Source: Chloracidobacterium sp. N (lineage in GTDB: Bacteria > Acidobacteriota > Blastocatellia > Chloracidobacteriales > Chloracidobacteriaceae). Taken from it: a stretch of DNA of 64,000 bases. Where the stretch lies: contig NZ_CP072643.1 of NCBI RefSeq assembly GCF_018304765.1, positions 496,001 to 560,000 of the forward strand. The letters are read 5' to 3'. The translations under genes were made by a program, and so were the position numbers. The notes below the pieces were generated by a model. It ran no database searches, was not told where the DNA came from, and saw only the letters and a list, made by a program, of their open reading frames with translations. Below are positions 56,793 through 64,000 of this stretch, one piece after another (the first letter of the stretch is position 1; each line of letters begins with the position of its first letter).

Positions 56793-58895
56793 CTACGGTA
56801 GCATGAGTGCTTCCTGAATGAAGCCATCAATTGCCTCGATATAACGCTGCGGAGCGAGCGGATAGGCTTCCCCATGCGCCGCCCCCTCGATGATGAGCCG
56901 GCGTTTTGCCGGATGCCGGGCCGCCTGGTACAGCGGTTCGAGCGTCGTTTCCACCGGCATGCGCCGGTCCTGGCGACCACCGATGAACAGTATCGGCACG
57001 GTGATCCGGCGCACGGCGCGTTCAACGTCAAAGTCACCGGGCGCAAAGCCCATCCGCCAGGCCGTTGTGTAGGCCAGCACCGGCGTCAGCGGCCACCGGG
57101 GCAGCCCCAGGTAGCGTACGTCATTGGCCACCGCATCCTGAAATGACCGAAAGCTGCTGTCACTGATGACCGCCGCGACTTCCGGGGTTTCGGCCGCCGC
57201 CAGCAGGCTCGCGGCGGCTCCCATCGAGATGCCCAACAACACGATGCGGTCATAGGGTGCGCGCTGGCGGACAAACTCCACAGCCGCCCGCACATCCCGC
57301 CGCTCGGCGTAGCCGACGGTCGAAAACTCACCACGACTCCGCCCGTGGCGGCGTACGTCGTAAAGCAACACCCCGTAGCCCAACTTCCACAGCGCCACGC
57401 CGCGCTCCAGCGTTTCATACCGGGAGCGGAAAAGCCCGTGGGTGATGACAATCGTGACCGGATGGGTCCGGGCCGGCAGATACCATCCGGTAAGTGGAAT
57501 GCCGGCCGACTCAAAGGCAACGTTCTCGTACTGTGCGCCCAGCGCCGCCGGTGTATCCGTGCGCCGACGCTCATCCGGGCGCGTCCGCGCCTTGGTCACG
57601 GCGACACTCACCAAGTAAGGCAGTCCCAGTCCCAGGATGAGCGCCCACACCATGACGCGCCGCAGGACAAGCGGCCAGAGCCGCGGCCGGGGAACGTCCC
57701 CGGACACCCGTCCCACCTGTGGATCGTCGAGGCCGCGCAGGCAGGCCCAGGCCACGACCGTGACGCCAGCGCAGACGGCCGCCACGGCCAGAAAGCCACC
57801 GGCACGGTAGGCAACACCGGCAAGCGCCACCGTGGCCACGATGCCCAGTTGCGAGCAGCCATTGCGCAGGGCAATGAAAGCTGGGCGTTCATGTGGGGCA
57901 ACCAACTCGCTGGTGAGCGCCTGAAGGGGTGCCACGCGCACGGCCGCACACAGTGCCGCAAACGCCACGGAGACGTAGAGGCCCCACGTCCAGGCAAAGG
58001 TAGGCACCAGCAGCAGCCCCAACGCCATCCAGCCACTGGCGAGAACGGCCACCCGCCGCTTGCCGTAGCGGTCAGCCAGCCTGCCGCCCACGGCCCCCCC
58101 GATGACAGCCCCAATCCCGGTGAGGCCAAACATCAGCCCGATGCGGAATTCGTCGGCGCGAAAGGCATCCGACAGCCACGTGCCCAGCAGGGCAGAAAAG
58201 GCGACGAGACCGCCGGAAACGAAAGCCGCGCTGATGAGCGCCAGCCGGGTCGAACGGGAGCGGTTGGCCATCTGCCACAGGCTTCGCATGCCTCCGGCCT
58301 TTGGCGTCGGGGTGGGTGCCGCCGGCAATGTTTCCGCAAGCGGAAACCGGAGCACCAGCGCGCCGGAAAGCGTCGTGGCCAGCGCCGCAAACCAGAAGGC
58401 GGACGCCCAGCCGAAGCGTCCGACGAGAAAAGCGCCCAGCGGCACGCCAATGACCGGCGCCAGAAAGTAACTCACCGCCACGCCGCTCATCTGCACCCCA
58501 CGGGCCGCATAGCTCGAAGTGTTGGCCAACGCGGCAATGGCCAGGGCGGAGACAAGACCGCCGGAAAAGCCGGCCACCATCCGCGCCAGATAAAAGACCC
58601 ACAGGTTCGGAGACAGGGCGGCCACGACGGACGCCACGACGGACAACAGTGCCGCCAGCGGCAGGCCGCGGATGGGATGCAACGCGCGGCCCGGCCCGAC
58701 CAGCCAGAAGGCCGTTGCCGCATTGGCCAGCGAATACACGGCGGCGCTCTGGGCCACCGCCGTTTTGGAAGCGCCGATTCCAGACGCAATGCTTGGGGCA
58801 ATGGCCCCGATGAGCTGCGAATCCACCAGCGCCGCGAGCATCAGCAGGCACACGGCCCAGTAGGCCACGGTCTCACGGCTTCCGGGATGACTCAT
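56793..58895 (-). CDS. fusion of MFS transporter and alpha/beta-hydrolase
   Basis: About 700 residues from the ATG at 58895, ten bases after GGAG; ATG 58934 is an alternative. Residues ~1-395 form a 12-helix MFS transporter (LVDSQLIGAIAPSIASGIGA, YLARMVAGFSGGLVSALAIA, GGRLADRYGKRRVAVLASGW). After a further helix near 420-440, residues ~470-700 form an alpha/beta-hydrolase: VTIVITHGLFRSRYETLERG, VLLYDVRRHGRSRGEFSTVG, nucleophile LLGISMGAAASLLAAAETPE, acid in ILFIGGRQDRRMPVETT and His in IEGAAHGEAYPL. The reading frame is continuous, with no stop between domains. Coupled transport and hydrolysis is inferred. Confidence 0.85.
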   Translation of the reverse strand: MSHPGSRETVAYWAVCLLMLAALVDSQLIGAIAPSIASGIGASKTAVAQSAAVYSLANAATAFWLVGPGRALHPIRGLPLAALLSVVASVVAALSPNLWVFYLARMVAGFSGGLVSALAIAALANTSSYAARGVQMSGVAVSYFLAPVIGVPLGAFLVGRFGWASAFWFAALATTLSGALVLRFPLAETLPAAPTPTPKAGGMRSLWQMANRSRSTRLALISAAFVSGGLVAFSALLGTWLSDAFRADEFRIGLMFGLTGIGAVIGGAVGGRLADRYGKRRVAVLASGWMALGLLLVPTFAWTWGLYVSVAFAALCAAVRVAPLQALTSELVAPHERPAFIALRNGCSQLGIVATVALAGVAYRAGGFLAVAAVCAGVTVVAWACLRGLDDPQVGRVSGDVPRPRLWPLVLRRVMVWALILGLGLPYLVSVAVTKARTRPDERRRTDTPAALGAQYENVAFESAGIPLTGWYLPARTHPVTIVITHGLFRSRYETLERGVALWKLGYGVLLYDVRRHGRSRGEFSTVGYAERRDVRAAVEFVRQRAPYDRIVLLGISMGAAASLLAAAETPEVAAVISDSSFRSFQDAVANDVRYLGLPRWPLTPVLAYTTAWRMGFAPGDFDVERAVRRITVPILFIGGRQDRRMPVETTLEPLYQAARHPAKRRLIIEGAAHGEAYPLAPQRYIEAIDGFIQEALMLP

Positions 58896-59206
58896 CAGCA
58901 CCAGACTCCACAGGCGACAGTCGGCCGGAGCCATCGGCAGGGTCCCTCTGCCATCGCGCGGCCCGGATGACGCGGGACGATACACCAACCGGCCGCCAGC
59001 CCGGAGCAACGCCCCGCCGGGTAGCCATCCGCCGGCAAAACACCTACGATAGACGCCCTGAATCGGCGTCTTACACCGCATTGCGCTGGCGCCGACCAAC
59101 TTCCGCCTTTTCCCGTGGCGGACGGCGCCGGGTCAGAAGACCTACCCGATTTCATCCGGTTGCTCCTGGCGCGATGTTCTGATGTTCCAACCAAGGAGAA
59201 TGCCTC
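58896..59206. other. divergent intergenic region
   Basis: About 310 bases between the MFS-hydrolase and cation-ATPase genes. It must hold both promoters, but I see no clear -35/-10 pairs. A ribosome site AAGGAG precedes the ATPase start. Part may be coding if the fusion gene starts at 58934 or upstream. Confidence 0.5.
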
Positions 59207-61960
59207 ATGCAGCGAGACGACTCGGCCGCCACCAATGCCCTGCCGCCCACTCCGTGGCATGCCCTTTCAGCGCAGGACATCTACGCCCGCCTGCAAACGA
59301 CTCCCGACGGACTCACTCCCGACGACGTGGCGGCGCGCCAGCGTCAGTATGGACGGAACCTGCTCCCCACCAAGCCGCCGCCCCAGCTCTGGCTTGTCAT
59401 TCTGCACCAATTCACGAATTCGCTCATTTACATTCTGCTCATTGCCGGCCTGGTCGCCCTCGCCATCGGCGACTTCAAGGATGCCGCTTTCATTTTTGGC
59501 GTCGTCATCCTCAATGCCATCATTGGAACCTATCAGGAATGGCGGGCTGAACAAAACGCCTACGCCTTGCAGAGCCTGCTCGAAATCCGCTCGCGGGTCC
59601 GGCGGTGCGGCGAAGTGCTCACCGTTTCGGCCGAAGACCTCGTGCCGGGCGACATCGTGCTGTTTGAATCCGGCGACAAGGTGGCCGCCGACGTGCGTCT
59701 GGTTCAGGTGTCGAACCTGGGCGTGGATGAGGCGCTGCTGACGGGCGAATCCATGCCGATCACCAAGTCCGTCGCACCGCTGGCTGAAACCACACCGGTC
59801 AGCGACCGGACGAACATGGTCTTTGCCGGCTCGCTGGTGGTGACGGGGCGCGGTATGGGGGTCGTGGTCGAAACCGGCACCCGCACGGAAGTCGGCCGCA
59901 TTGCCCAGTCACTCATCGAGGTCGCCAGCGCCAAACCGCCGCTGCTCGTGCGCATGGAGCAGTTTTCCCATCAGGTCGGCATCATCATTCTGGCCTGCTC
60001 CTGTCTGCTCGGCGTGGTGTCGGTGTTTCAGGGTCTGCCTGTCCGGGAGGTGTTTCTCGTCATGGTTGGGCTGGCCGTGGCGGCTATTCCAGAGGGGCTG
60101 CCGGTGGCGCTCACCGTGGCGCTCTCCATTGCAACGGCGCGAATGGCTAACCGCAAGGTCATTGCGCGGCGCCTGGTGGCCGTGGAAAGTCTTGGGAGCT
60201 GCACGGTCATTGCCAGCGACAAGACCGGCACGCTGACCCTCAACGAGCAGACGGCGCAGGTGCTGGTACTGCCGGACGGGCAACGCTTTGAAGCCACCGG
60301 TCAGGGCTACTGCGGGGAAGGTGAAGTCACGCTGGCTGATGGTCGTCCGCTGACCGACGCCCAACGCGAGGTATTGCGCCGCCTGGGACGGGCGGCCATT
60401 CTGTGCAATGAAGGGGCGCTGACACGCACTGCCGAGGGCTGGCGGCACAGTGGCGACGCCATGGACGTGGCCCTGCTGGCTCTGGGCCACAAACTCGGCC
60501 TGACACCCGAAACGGAACGGAAAAACCATCCGCTTCTGGAAGAAATCCCGTTTGAATCCGAACGGCGCTATGCGGCTGTTGCCTACCGCAGCGGCGACCA
60601 CATCCAGGTGGCCGTCAAGGGGGCGGTCGAGGTCGTGGCCGGTTTCTGCCAGACCATGCTGGCCGCCGACGGCGAACGCCCGCTGGACCTCAACCATGTG
60701 GTGCAGCAGTCCGACGCACTGGCGGCCGAAGGCTACCGCGTGCTGGCTATCGCCCACGGCACGGTAGCCCCGGCAGGCGATGCACTGCCCGACCTGACGC
60801 AGGTCAAAGGACTCACCCTCGTTGGACTCGTGGGCTTCATTGACCCGCTGCGCCCGGAGGTCAAAGCCGCCGTTGCCCAGGCGCGGCGCGCCGGCGTCAA
60901 GGTGCTGATGATTACTGGCGATCATCCACTGACCGCGCTGGCCATTGCCCGTGACCTGGGACTGGCGCAAAGCAAGGAGGAGACCGTTGCCGGAAAGGAA
61001 CTGGCCGGACTGACCGGCGAACAACTCCGGCAATGGCTCGATGCCCATCCGCAGGTGCGGGTGTTTGCCCGGGTTACGCCGGACCAGAAACTGGCCATTG
61101 TGGATGCGCTCGTGGCACGTGGTGAAGTCGTCGCCGTGACTGGTGATGGCGTCAACGACGCTCCGGCGCTCAACCGGGCCAACATTGGCGTGGCGATGGG
61201 TTCCGGCACGGACGTGGCCAAGGAAGCAGCGCAGATCATCATCACCGACGACAACTTCGCCTCGATTGTGGCTGGCATCGAGGAAGGTCGTTACGCCTAC
61301 GCCAACATCCGCAAAGTCACCTGGTTTCTCATTTCGACCGGCGCGGCTTCGCTCATTCTCATCGGCGGCACGGTCGCCCTGGCACTGCCTATGCCGCTGT
61401 CGGCCGTGCAGTGGTTGTGGCTCAACCTGGTGACGAACGGCATTCAGGATGTGGCGCTGGCATTCGAGGCCGGCGAGGAGGGTGCGATGCGGCAGCCGCC
61501 ACGCGATCCCAAGGAGGGTATTTTCGACCGGCGCATGATCACCCGCGTGCTGCTCGGCGGCATAACCATGGCCGTGCTGTGCTTTGGGCTGTGGGTGTAC
61601 CTGATGAACAGCGGTGTGGAAGTCAACTCAGCGCGCAACATTCTGCTGGCATTCTTTGTGCTGATTCAGTTTTTCTACGTGCTTACCTGCCGGTCGGAAA
61701 CGGCATCGGCCTTCAGCATTTCCTGGCGACGCAACCCGGTACTCATTGGCGGGGCGCTCACGGCGCTCAGCGTTCACATCCTTTCGATGAACTGGTCGGT
61801 GATGCAGTCGGTCCTGCGCCTTGAACCCTTGTCTCTGGACAAGTGGTTTGGACTGGCGGCACTGGCAACCATCGTGTTCATCGTGATGGAGACCTACAAA
61901 CGCTGGCAGCGGATGAGTCAGGAGCGCACCCTGGCCCAGGAAACCCCAACCACGGCCTGA
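59207..61960 (+). CDS. P2-type cation-transporting ATPase (calcium-ATPase-like)
   Basis: 917 residues with the full P-type set: N-terminal cation domain (DGLTPDDVAARQRQYGRNLL), actuator LTGESMPITKSV, helix-4 motif AAIPEGLPVALTVALS, phosphorylation site SDKTGTLTLNEQTAQVL, KGAVEVV nucleotide site, TGDHPLTALAIA and hinge VTGDGVNDAPALNRANIGVA. Helix 6 is LVTNGIQDVALAFEAGE, a P2A/PMR1-like variant of the calcium-pump motif NLVTDGxPA. Ca2+ or another divalent cation is the likely substrate. The gene is monocistronic, with AAGGAG before the ATG. Confidence 0.92.
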   Translation: MQRDDSAATNALPPTPWHALSAQDIYARLQTTPDGLTPDDVAARQRQYGRNLLPTKPPPQLWLVILHQFTNSLIYILLIAGLVALAIGDFKDAAFIFGVVILNAIIGTYQEWRAEQNAYALQSLLEIRSRVRRCGEVLTVSAEDLVPGDIVLFESGDKVAADVRLVQVSNLGVDEALLTGESMPITKSVAPLAETTPVSDRTNMVFAGSLVVTGRGMGVVVETGTRTEVGRIAQSLIEVASAKPPLLVRMEQFSHQVGIIILACSCLLGVVSVFQGLPVREVFLVMVGLAVAAIPEGLPVALTVALSIATARMANRKVIARRLVAVESLGSCTVIASDKTGTLTLNEQTAQVLVLPDGQRFEATGQGYCGEGEVTLADGRPLTDAQREVLRRLGRAAILCNEGALTRTAEGWRHSGDAMDVALLALGHKLGLTPETERKNHPLLEEIPFESERRYAAVAYRSGDHIQVAVKGAVEVVAGFCQTMLAADGERPLDLNHVVQQSDALAAEGYRVLAIAHGTVAPAGDALPDLTQVKGLTLVGLVGFIDPLRPEVKAAVAQARRAGVKVLMITGDHPLTALAIARDLGLAQSKEETVAGKELAGLTGEQLRQWLDAHPQVRVFARVTPDQKLAIVDALVARGEVVAVTGDGVNDAPALNRANIGVAMGSGTDVAKEAAQIIITDDNFASIVAGIEEGRYAYANIRKVTWFLISTGAASLILIGGTVALALPMPLSAVQWLWLNLVTNGIQDVALAFEAGEEGAMRQPPRDPKEGIFDRRMITRVLLGGITMAVLCFGLWVYLMNSGVEVNSARNILLAFFVLIQFFYVLTCRSETASAFSISWRRNPVLIGGALTALSVHILSMNWSVMQSVLRLEPLSLDKWFGLAALATIVFIVMETYKRWQRMSQERTLAQETPTTA

Positions 61961-61980
61961 ATCCACCGAACACAATTGAC

Positions 61981-62010
61981 GTGGGGGCAGGTTCCCAAAC
62001 CTGCCCCTAC
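61981..62010. repeat. REP-like palindrome, first copy
   Basis: GTGGGGGCAGGTT and its near-complement AACCTGCCCCTAC flank a 4-base centre (CCCA). One mismatch lies in the arms. It follows the cation ATPase stop by 21 bases. Confidence 0.8.
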
Positions 62011-62124
62011 GCTAGACCTGCGGCAAACCGGCCCTGTTCCTGAACCTGCCCCATCGTGGTGCCCCATCATAAGGGTGATTTATGTATGTGGTTGCATAAA
62101 GGCAGGTTATGTGGGATCGGTCAT

Positions 62125-62153
62125 GTAGGGGCAGGTTTTGAACCTGCCCCTAC
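62125..62153. repeat. REP-like palindrome, second copy
   Basis: GTAGGGGCAGGTT and AACCTGCCCCTAC form perfect 13-base arms around a 3-base centre. Degenerate half-copies lie between it and the first copy (near 62041 and 62100). The arm resembles the repeat inside the RAYT gene at 4.9-5.03 kb. It lies 44 bases beyond the bchU stop and could act as an mRNA end. Confidence 0.85.
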
Positions 62154-62197
62154 ACGGGTTGTGGCCATGGGTTGAGGCGGTTTGTGTATCGGCGCAA

Positions 62198-63268
62198 TCA
62201 CCCCTTGCGCGCCTGGTAGAGCACGTGGCCGTGGCGCTCGACCTTCCGGGCCTCCACCAAACCAAGCTGCTGGAACACGTCGAAGTATTCGTCCTGCCGC
62301 TTGAAGGTCATCATTGCCGGATCAACCCCCACGCTGGTCAGGAAATGTGCCAGGTAGTCGTAGTTGGCCAAGCCACGTTCGTCGCGCAGCAGCATGTCAG
62401 CCACGATGACGCGCCCGCCCGACGGCAGCGCCGCCTGCGCTTTCCCCAGCAGCATGGCGCACACCTGGGCGTTGAAGGGATAGAGAATGCGGGCAAACAG
62501 TACGGCGTCGCAGGCCGGGTACGGATCGCGGTACATATCCAGGGCCACCGGCACAATGCGGTCAGACAATCCGTGCGCGGCCACGTTGTCCCGCACAATT
62601 TCCAGCGCCGACGGCAGGTTGACCAGCGTGATGCGTTCGATAGACGGAAACCGCTTGGCCAGAGCAATCGCAATGTCGCCATTGCCGCCGCCGACATCGA
62701 GCAGATGCGTGACGCCTTCGAGATCGGCTTCCTCCACGAGCAGGTTGCGGACGAAATGGTTGTTGCTGCGGTGGATTTCCTCGTAAAACGCGCTGTCTTC
62801 GCGGGTTCTGGGCGGCCAGGGCGTCAGCGCCGTGAAGTCCATCTCGCCCCGGATGACCTTGGCCAGATGCAGGTGATACCGCTCCATAATCGTGACGGCG
62901 TAGCGCACAAAAGGCTCCATGGTCAGGTTTTCGTTGGCCGGATTGGGCGGCAGGAAAAACTGGCGGGCAAAGGGCGTCAGCGCCAGCCGGCCTTCAGCAT
63001 CCCTGGTGAGCAGCTCCATTTCCACAAGCATGTCCGTAAACTTGACCAACCGGTTGAGACGGCTTCCGGTGGCGGTTGCCAGCGCCTCGACCGACTGGGG
63101 CTGCTCAGCCAGATGACCAAACAGACCAAGCTCATAGGCGGCCTTGAGGACAAACAGATCCACCGTGCCGCGATAGGTCATATCGCACGCACGCACATAC
63201 TGTTCATAGAGCGCATCATCGAGCACATCGGCCGGGTGTTCGGCGGCCGCTGGAACCGGACTTGACAT
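62198..63268 (-). CDS. bchU: bacteriochlorophyllide d C-20 methyltransferase
   Basis: 356 residues from the ATG at 63268, with AAGGAG seven bases upstream; the frame continues to 63841 but without family similarity. The helical dimerisation N-terminus (TYRGTVDLFVLKAAYELGLF) precedes a Rossmann methyltransferase core with SAM loop LLDVGGGNGDIAIALAKRFP. WPPRTREDSAFYEEIHRSNN, LVEEADLEGVTHLLD and PACDAVLFARILYPFNAQVC align with Chlorobium BchU as I recall it. BchU methylates C-20, the step that gives BChl c instead of BChl d for chlorosomes. This gene is the strongest evidence for a green-type phototroph. Confidence 0.9.
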   Translation of the reverse strand: MSSPVPAAAEHPADVLDDALYEQYVRACDMTYRGTVDLFVLKAAYELGLFGHLAEQPQSVEALATATGSRLNRLVKFTDMLVEMELLTRDAEGRLALTPFARQFFLPPNPANENLTMEPFVRYAVTIMERYHLHLAKVIRGEMDFTALTPWPPRTREDSAFYEEIHRSNNHFVRNLLVEEADLEGVTHLLDVGGGNGDIAIALAKRFPSIERITLVNLPSALEIVRDNVAAHGLSDRIVPVALDMYRDPYPACDAVLFARILYPFNAQVCAMLLGKAQAALPSGGRVIVADMLLRDERGLANYDYLAHFLTSVGVDPAMMTFKRQDEYFDVFQQLGLVEARKVERHGHVLYQARKG

Positions 63269-63433
63269 AGGGAACTCCTTTGCCGGGCGACAGCCTGCCA
63301 GCCCGGAGATGATGGTGAGTGAAATCCTTATCCAACGTACAAAAACCGACGCTGATGCGCTATGTTGGTTTTGTAAGCTGGAGCCAAAGAGTGAGTTCCC
63401 CGCTCGAAACGTATCCAGAGGAGGGTCACTGCC

Positions 63434-63541
63434 ATGACGGCCATTCTGCTTGCCTGCCTGTTCGTCCTGGGTGGTTACGCGGCGTTGTGGGGCATCATCA
63501 AGCTTGTCGTTGCCAACACCAAGGACATCGCTGCCAACTAG
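63434..63541 (+). CDS. 35-residue single-helix membrane protein, unknown function
   Basis: The sequence is MTAILLACLFVLGGYAALWG, then IIKLVVANTKDIAAN. Residues 2-27 form one hydrophobic helix and the C-terminus is polar. The ribosome site AGAGGAGGG (63417-63425) ends eight bases before the ATG, the best in the window, and a very strong intrinsic terminator lies 80 bases past the stop. These mark a real, probably abundant product. It is divergent from bchU across ~165 bases. The size and single helix match low-mass subunits of photosynthetic or respiratory complexes; that identity is inferred, not shown. Confidence 0.75.
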   Translation: MTAILLACLFVLGGYAALWGIIKLVVANTKDIAAN

Positions 63542-63620
63542 GTGCCAACCAGGCAACCGAGCCAACGGAAAAAGCCCGGCTTCAGCCACCGGAAGGCGGC
63601 ACGTCGCCGGGAACACCTTT

Positions 63621-63673
63621 CGCACCCGCCCTGGGAGGTTGACCTCCCAGGGCGGGTGCGTTTGTCTTTGTTT
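63621..63673 (+). terminator. very strong intrinsic terminator after the 35-residue gene
   Basis: A 19-bp perfect stem (CGCACCCGCCCTGGGAGGT paired with 63642-63660) closes a minimal loop and is followed by TTTGTCTTTGTTT. There is no T tract on the other strand, so it acts only for the plus strand. Confidence 0.92.
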
Positions 63674-64000
63674 CAGGATTTCAAGGCGGCGCGTGGCACG
63701 GCCGTGTTTTGCCCGGATGATGGAAAGTACCGGTAGTGGCCGGTCACCCGCCAGGCAAACAGCACATCTTCCAGACTTGCGCAGACATGCGCTGGTGCCA
63801 ATGTTGTGAACGATGAGCGTGTCACCCGCAACCTCATCCACAGCCAGCCCAAACCACCGGCGACAGCGGACGTTCCAAAGTCGCTGGCGTGCCCGCCTGC
63901 CCCCCTACGGGTTGCCAGACTTCGGGACAGCAGGCAACAGCCCACAGCACCAGAATGACCGGAAGGGCAACCGGCCTGGCTTGTGCCCCTCACACCGGAA
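63673..64000 (-). CDS. possible partial gene at the right edge, frame uncertain
   Basis: A minus-strand frame open to the window edge ends at 63673 with SLEDVLFAWRVTGHYRYFPS and QNTAVPRAALKS. A neighbouring frame holds VDEVAGDTLIVHNIGTSACL, and a third has a signal-peptide-like LPVILVLWAVACC. A coherent exported protein would need one or two frameshifts. I cannot decide whether this is a real gene. Confidence 0.2.
   Translation of the reverse strand, partial: SGVRGTSQAGCPSGHSGAVGCCLLSRSLATRRGAGGHASDFGTSAVAGGLGWLWMRLRVTRSSFTTLAPAHVCASLEDVLFAWRVTGHYRYFPSSGQNTAVPRAALKS

Noticed and set aside
57345-58970. 541-codon open frame on the plus strand
   Set aside because: It is antisense to the MFS-hydrolase fusion and is Gly/Arg/His/Gln-rich with no recognisable domain.
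63269-63841. N-terminal extension of bchU to 63841
   Set aside because: BchU similarity begins just after the ATG at 63268, which has an ideal AAGGAG; the extension would run antisense through the 35-residue gene and its terminator.

Overview
The window is GC-rich, densely coded bacterial DNA. The most telling gene is a bchU-type bacteriochlorophyllide C-20 methyltransferase at 62198-63268 (minus strand). Its central block (TREDSAFYEEIHRSN, then DVGGGNGD) closely resembles green-sulfur-bacterial BchU, so this organism should make bacteriochlorophyll c. Acidobacterial-style signalling genes (Ser/Thr kinase, PATAN-domain regulators, SpoIIE phosphatases, DevBCA-like exporter) point, by inference, to a Chloracidobacterium-like phototrophic acidobacterium. 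I recognised no rRNA, tRNA or CRISPR array.

Layout. 0-5.3 kb: the end of an ABC permease, an Fe-alcohol dehydrogenase, a type III export block (SctQ/FliM-N-like, FliO-like, SctR/FliP, SctS/FliQ) and a RAYT transposase carrying its own palindromic repeat. The missing SctT/FliR partner lies 11 kb away at 15890. 5.4-16 kb: small proteins, an A-type Fe-S carrier, a TerB-like protein, a Ser/Thr kinase, a tandem nuclease-fold protein, an esterase, a TPR-receiver-PATAN regulator with one frameshift, a cupin and nicotinate phosphoribosyltransferase. 16.8-21.9 kb: a hybrid histidine kinase, an IS607-type element (tnpA plus tnpB with a candidate omega-RNA) and msrQ; the element forms both gene junctions. 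22-27.2 kb: feoA-feoA-feoB behind a Fur-box-like dyad, then divergent copZ-copA. 27.3-36.7 kb: a thioredoxin/NHL protein, aguB and aguA for agmatine to putrescine with a membrane SpoIIE phosphatase between them, two hydrolase/unknown genes and proA.

36.9-43.4 kb: a thiolase, a fadB-like multifunctional beta-oxidation gene, a second SpoIIE protein, an exported protein and a PATAN/receiver pair. From about 37.56 to 43.25 kb all of these are broken by many single-base shifts while the encoded peptides stay well conserved. Consensus error is the simplest explanation. 44.3-59 kb: gamma-glutamyltransferase; a TetR-controlled thioesterase-DevC-DevA-DevB-TolC export operon with matching operators; a second gamma-glutamyltransferase; an overlapping AhpD-like/esterase/ChaN set; an exported unknown protein; and an MFS-hydrolase fusion. 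59.2-64 kb: a P-type cation ATPase, two REP-like palindromes, bchU and, divergent from it, a 35-residue single-helix membrane protein with a near-ideal ribosome site and a very strong terminator.

The best candidates for undescribed biology are this tiny membrane protein beside bchU, the RAYT gene that has absorbed its own repeat, the type III gate that mixes injectisome-like and flagellar traits, and the MFS-hydrolase fusion.
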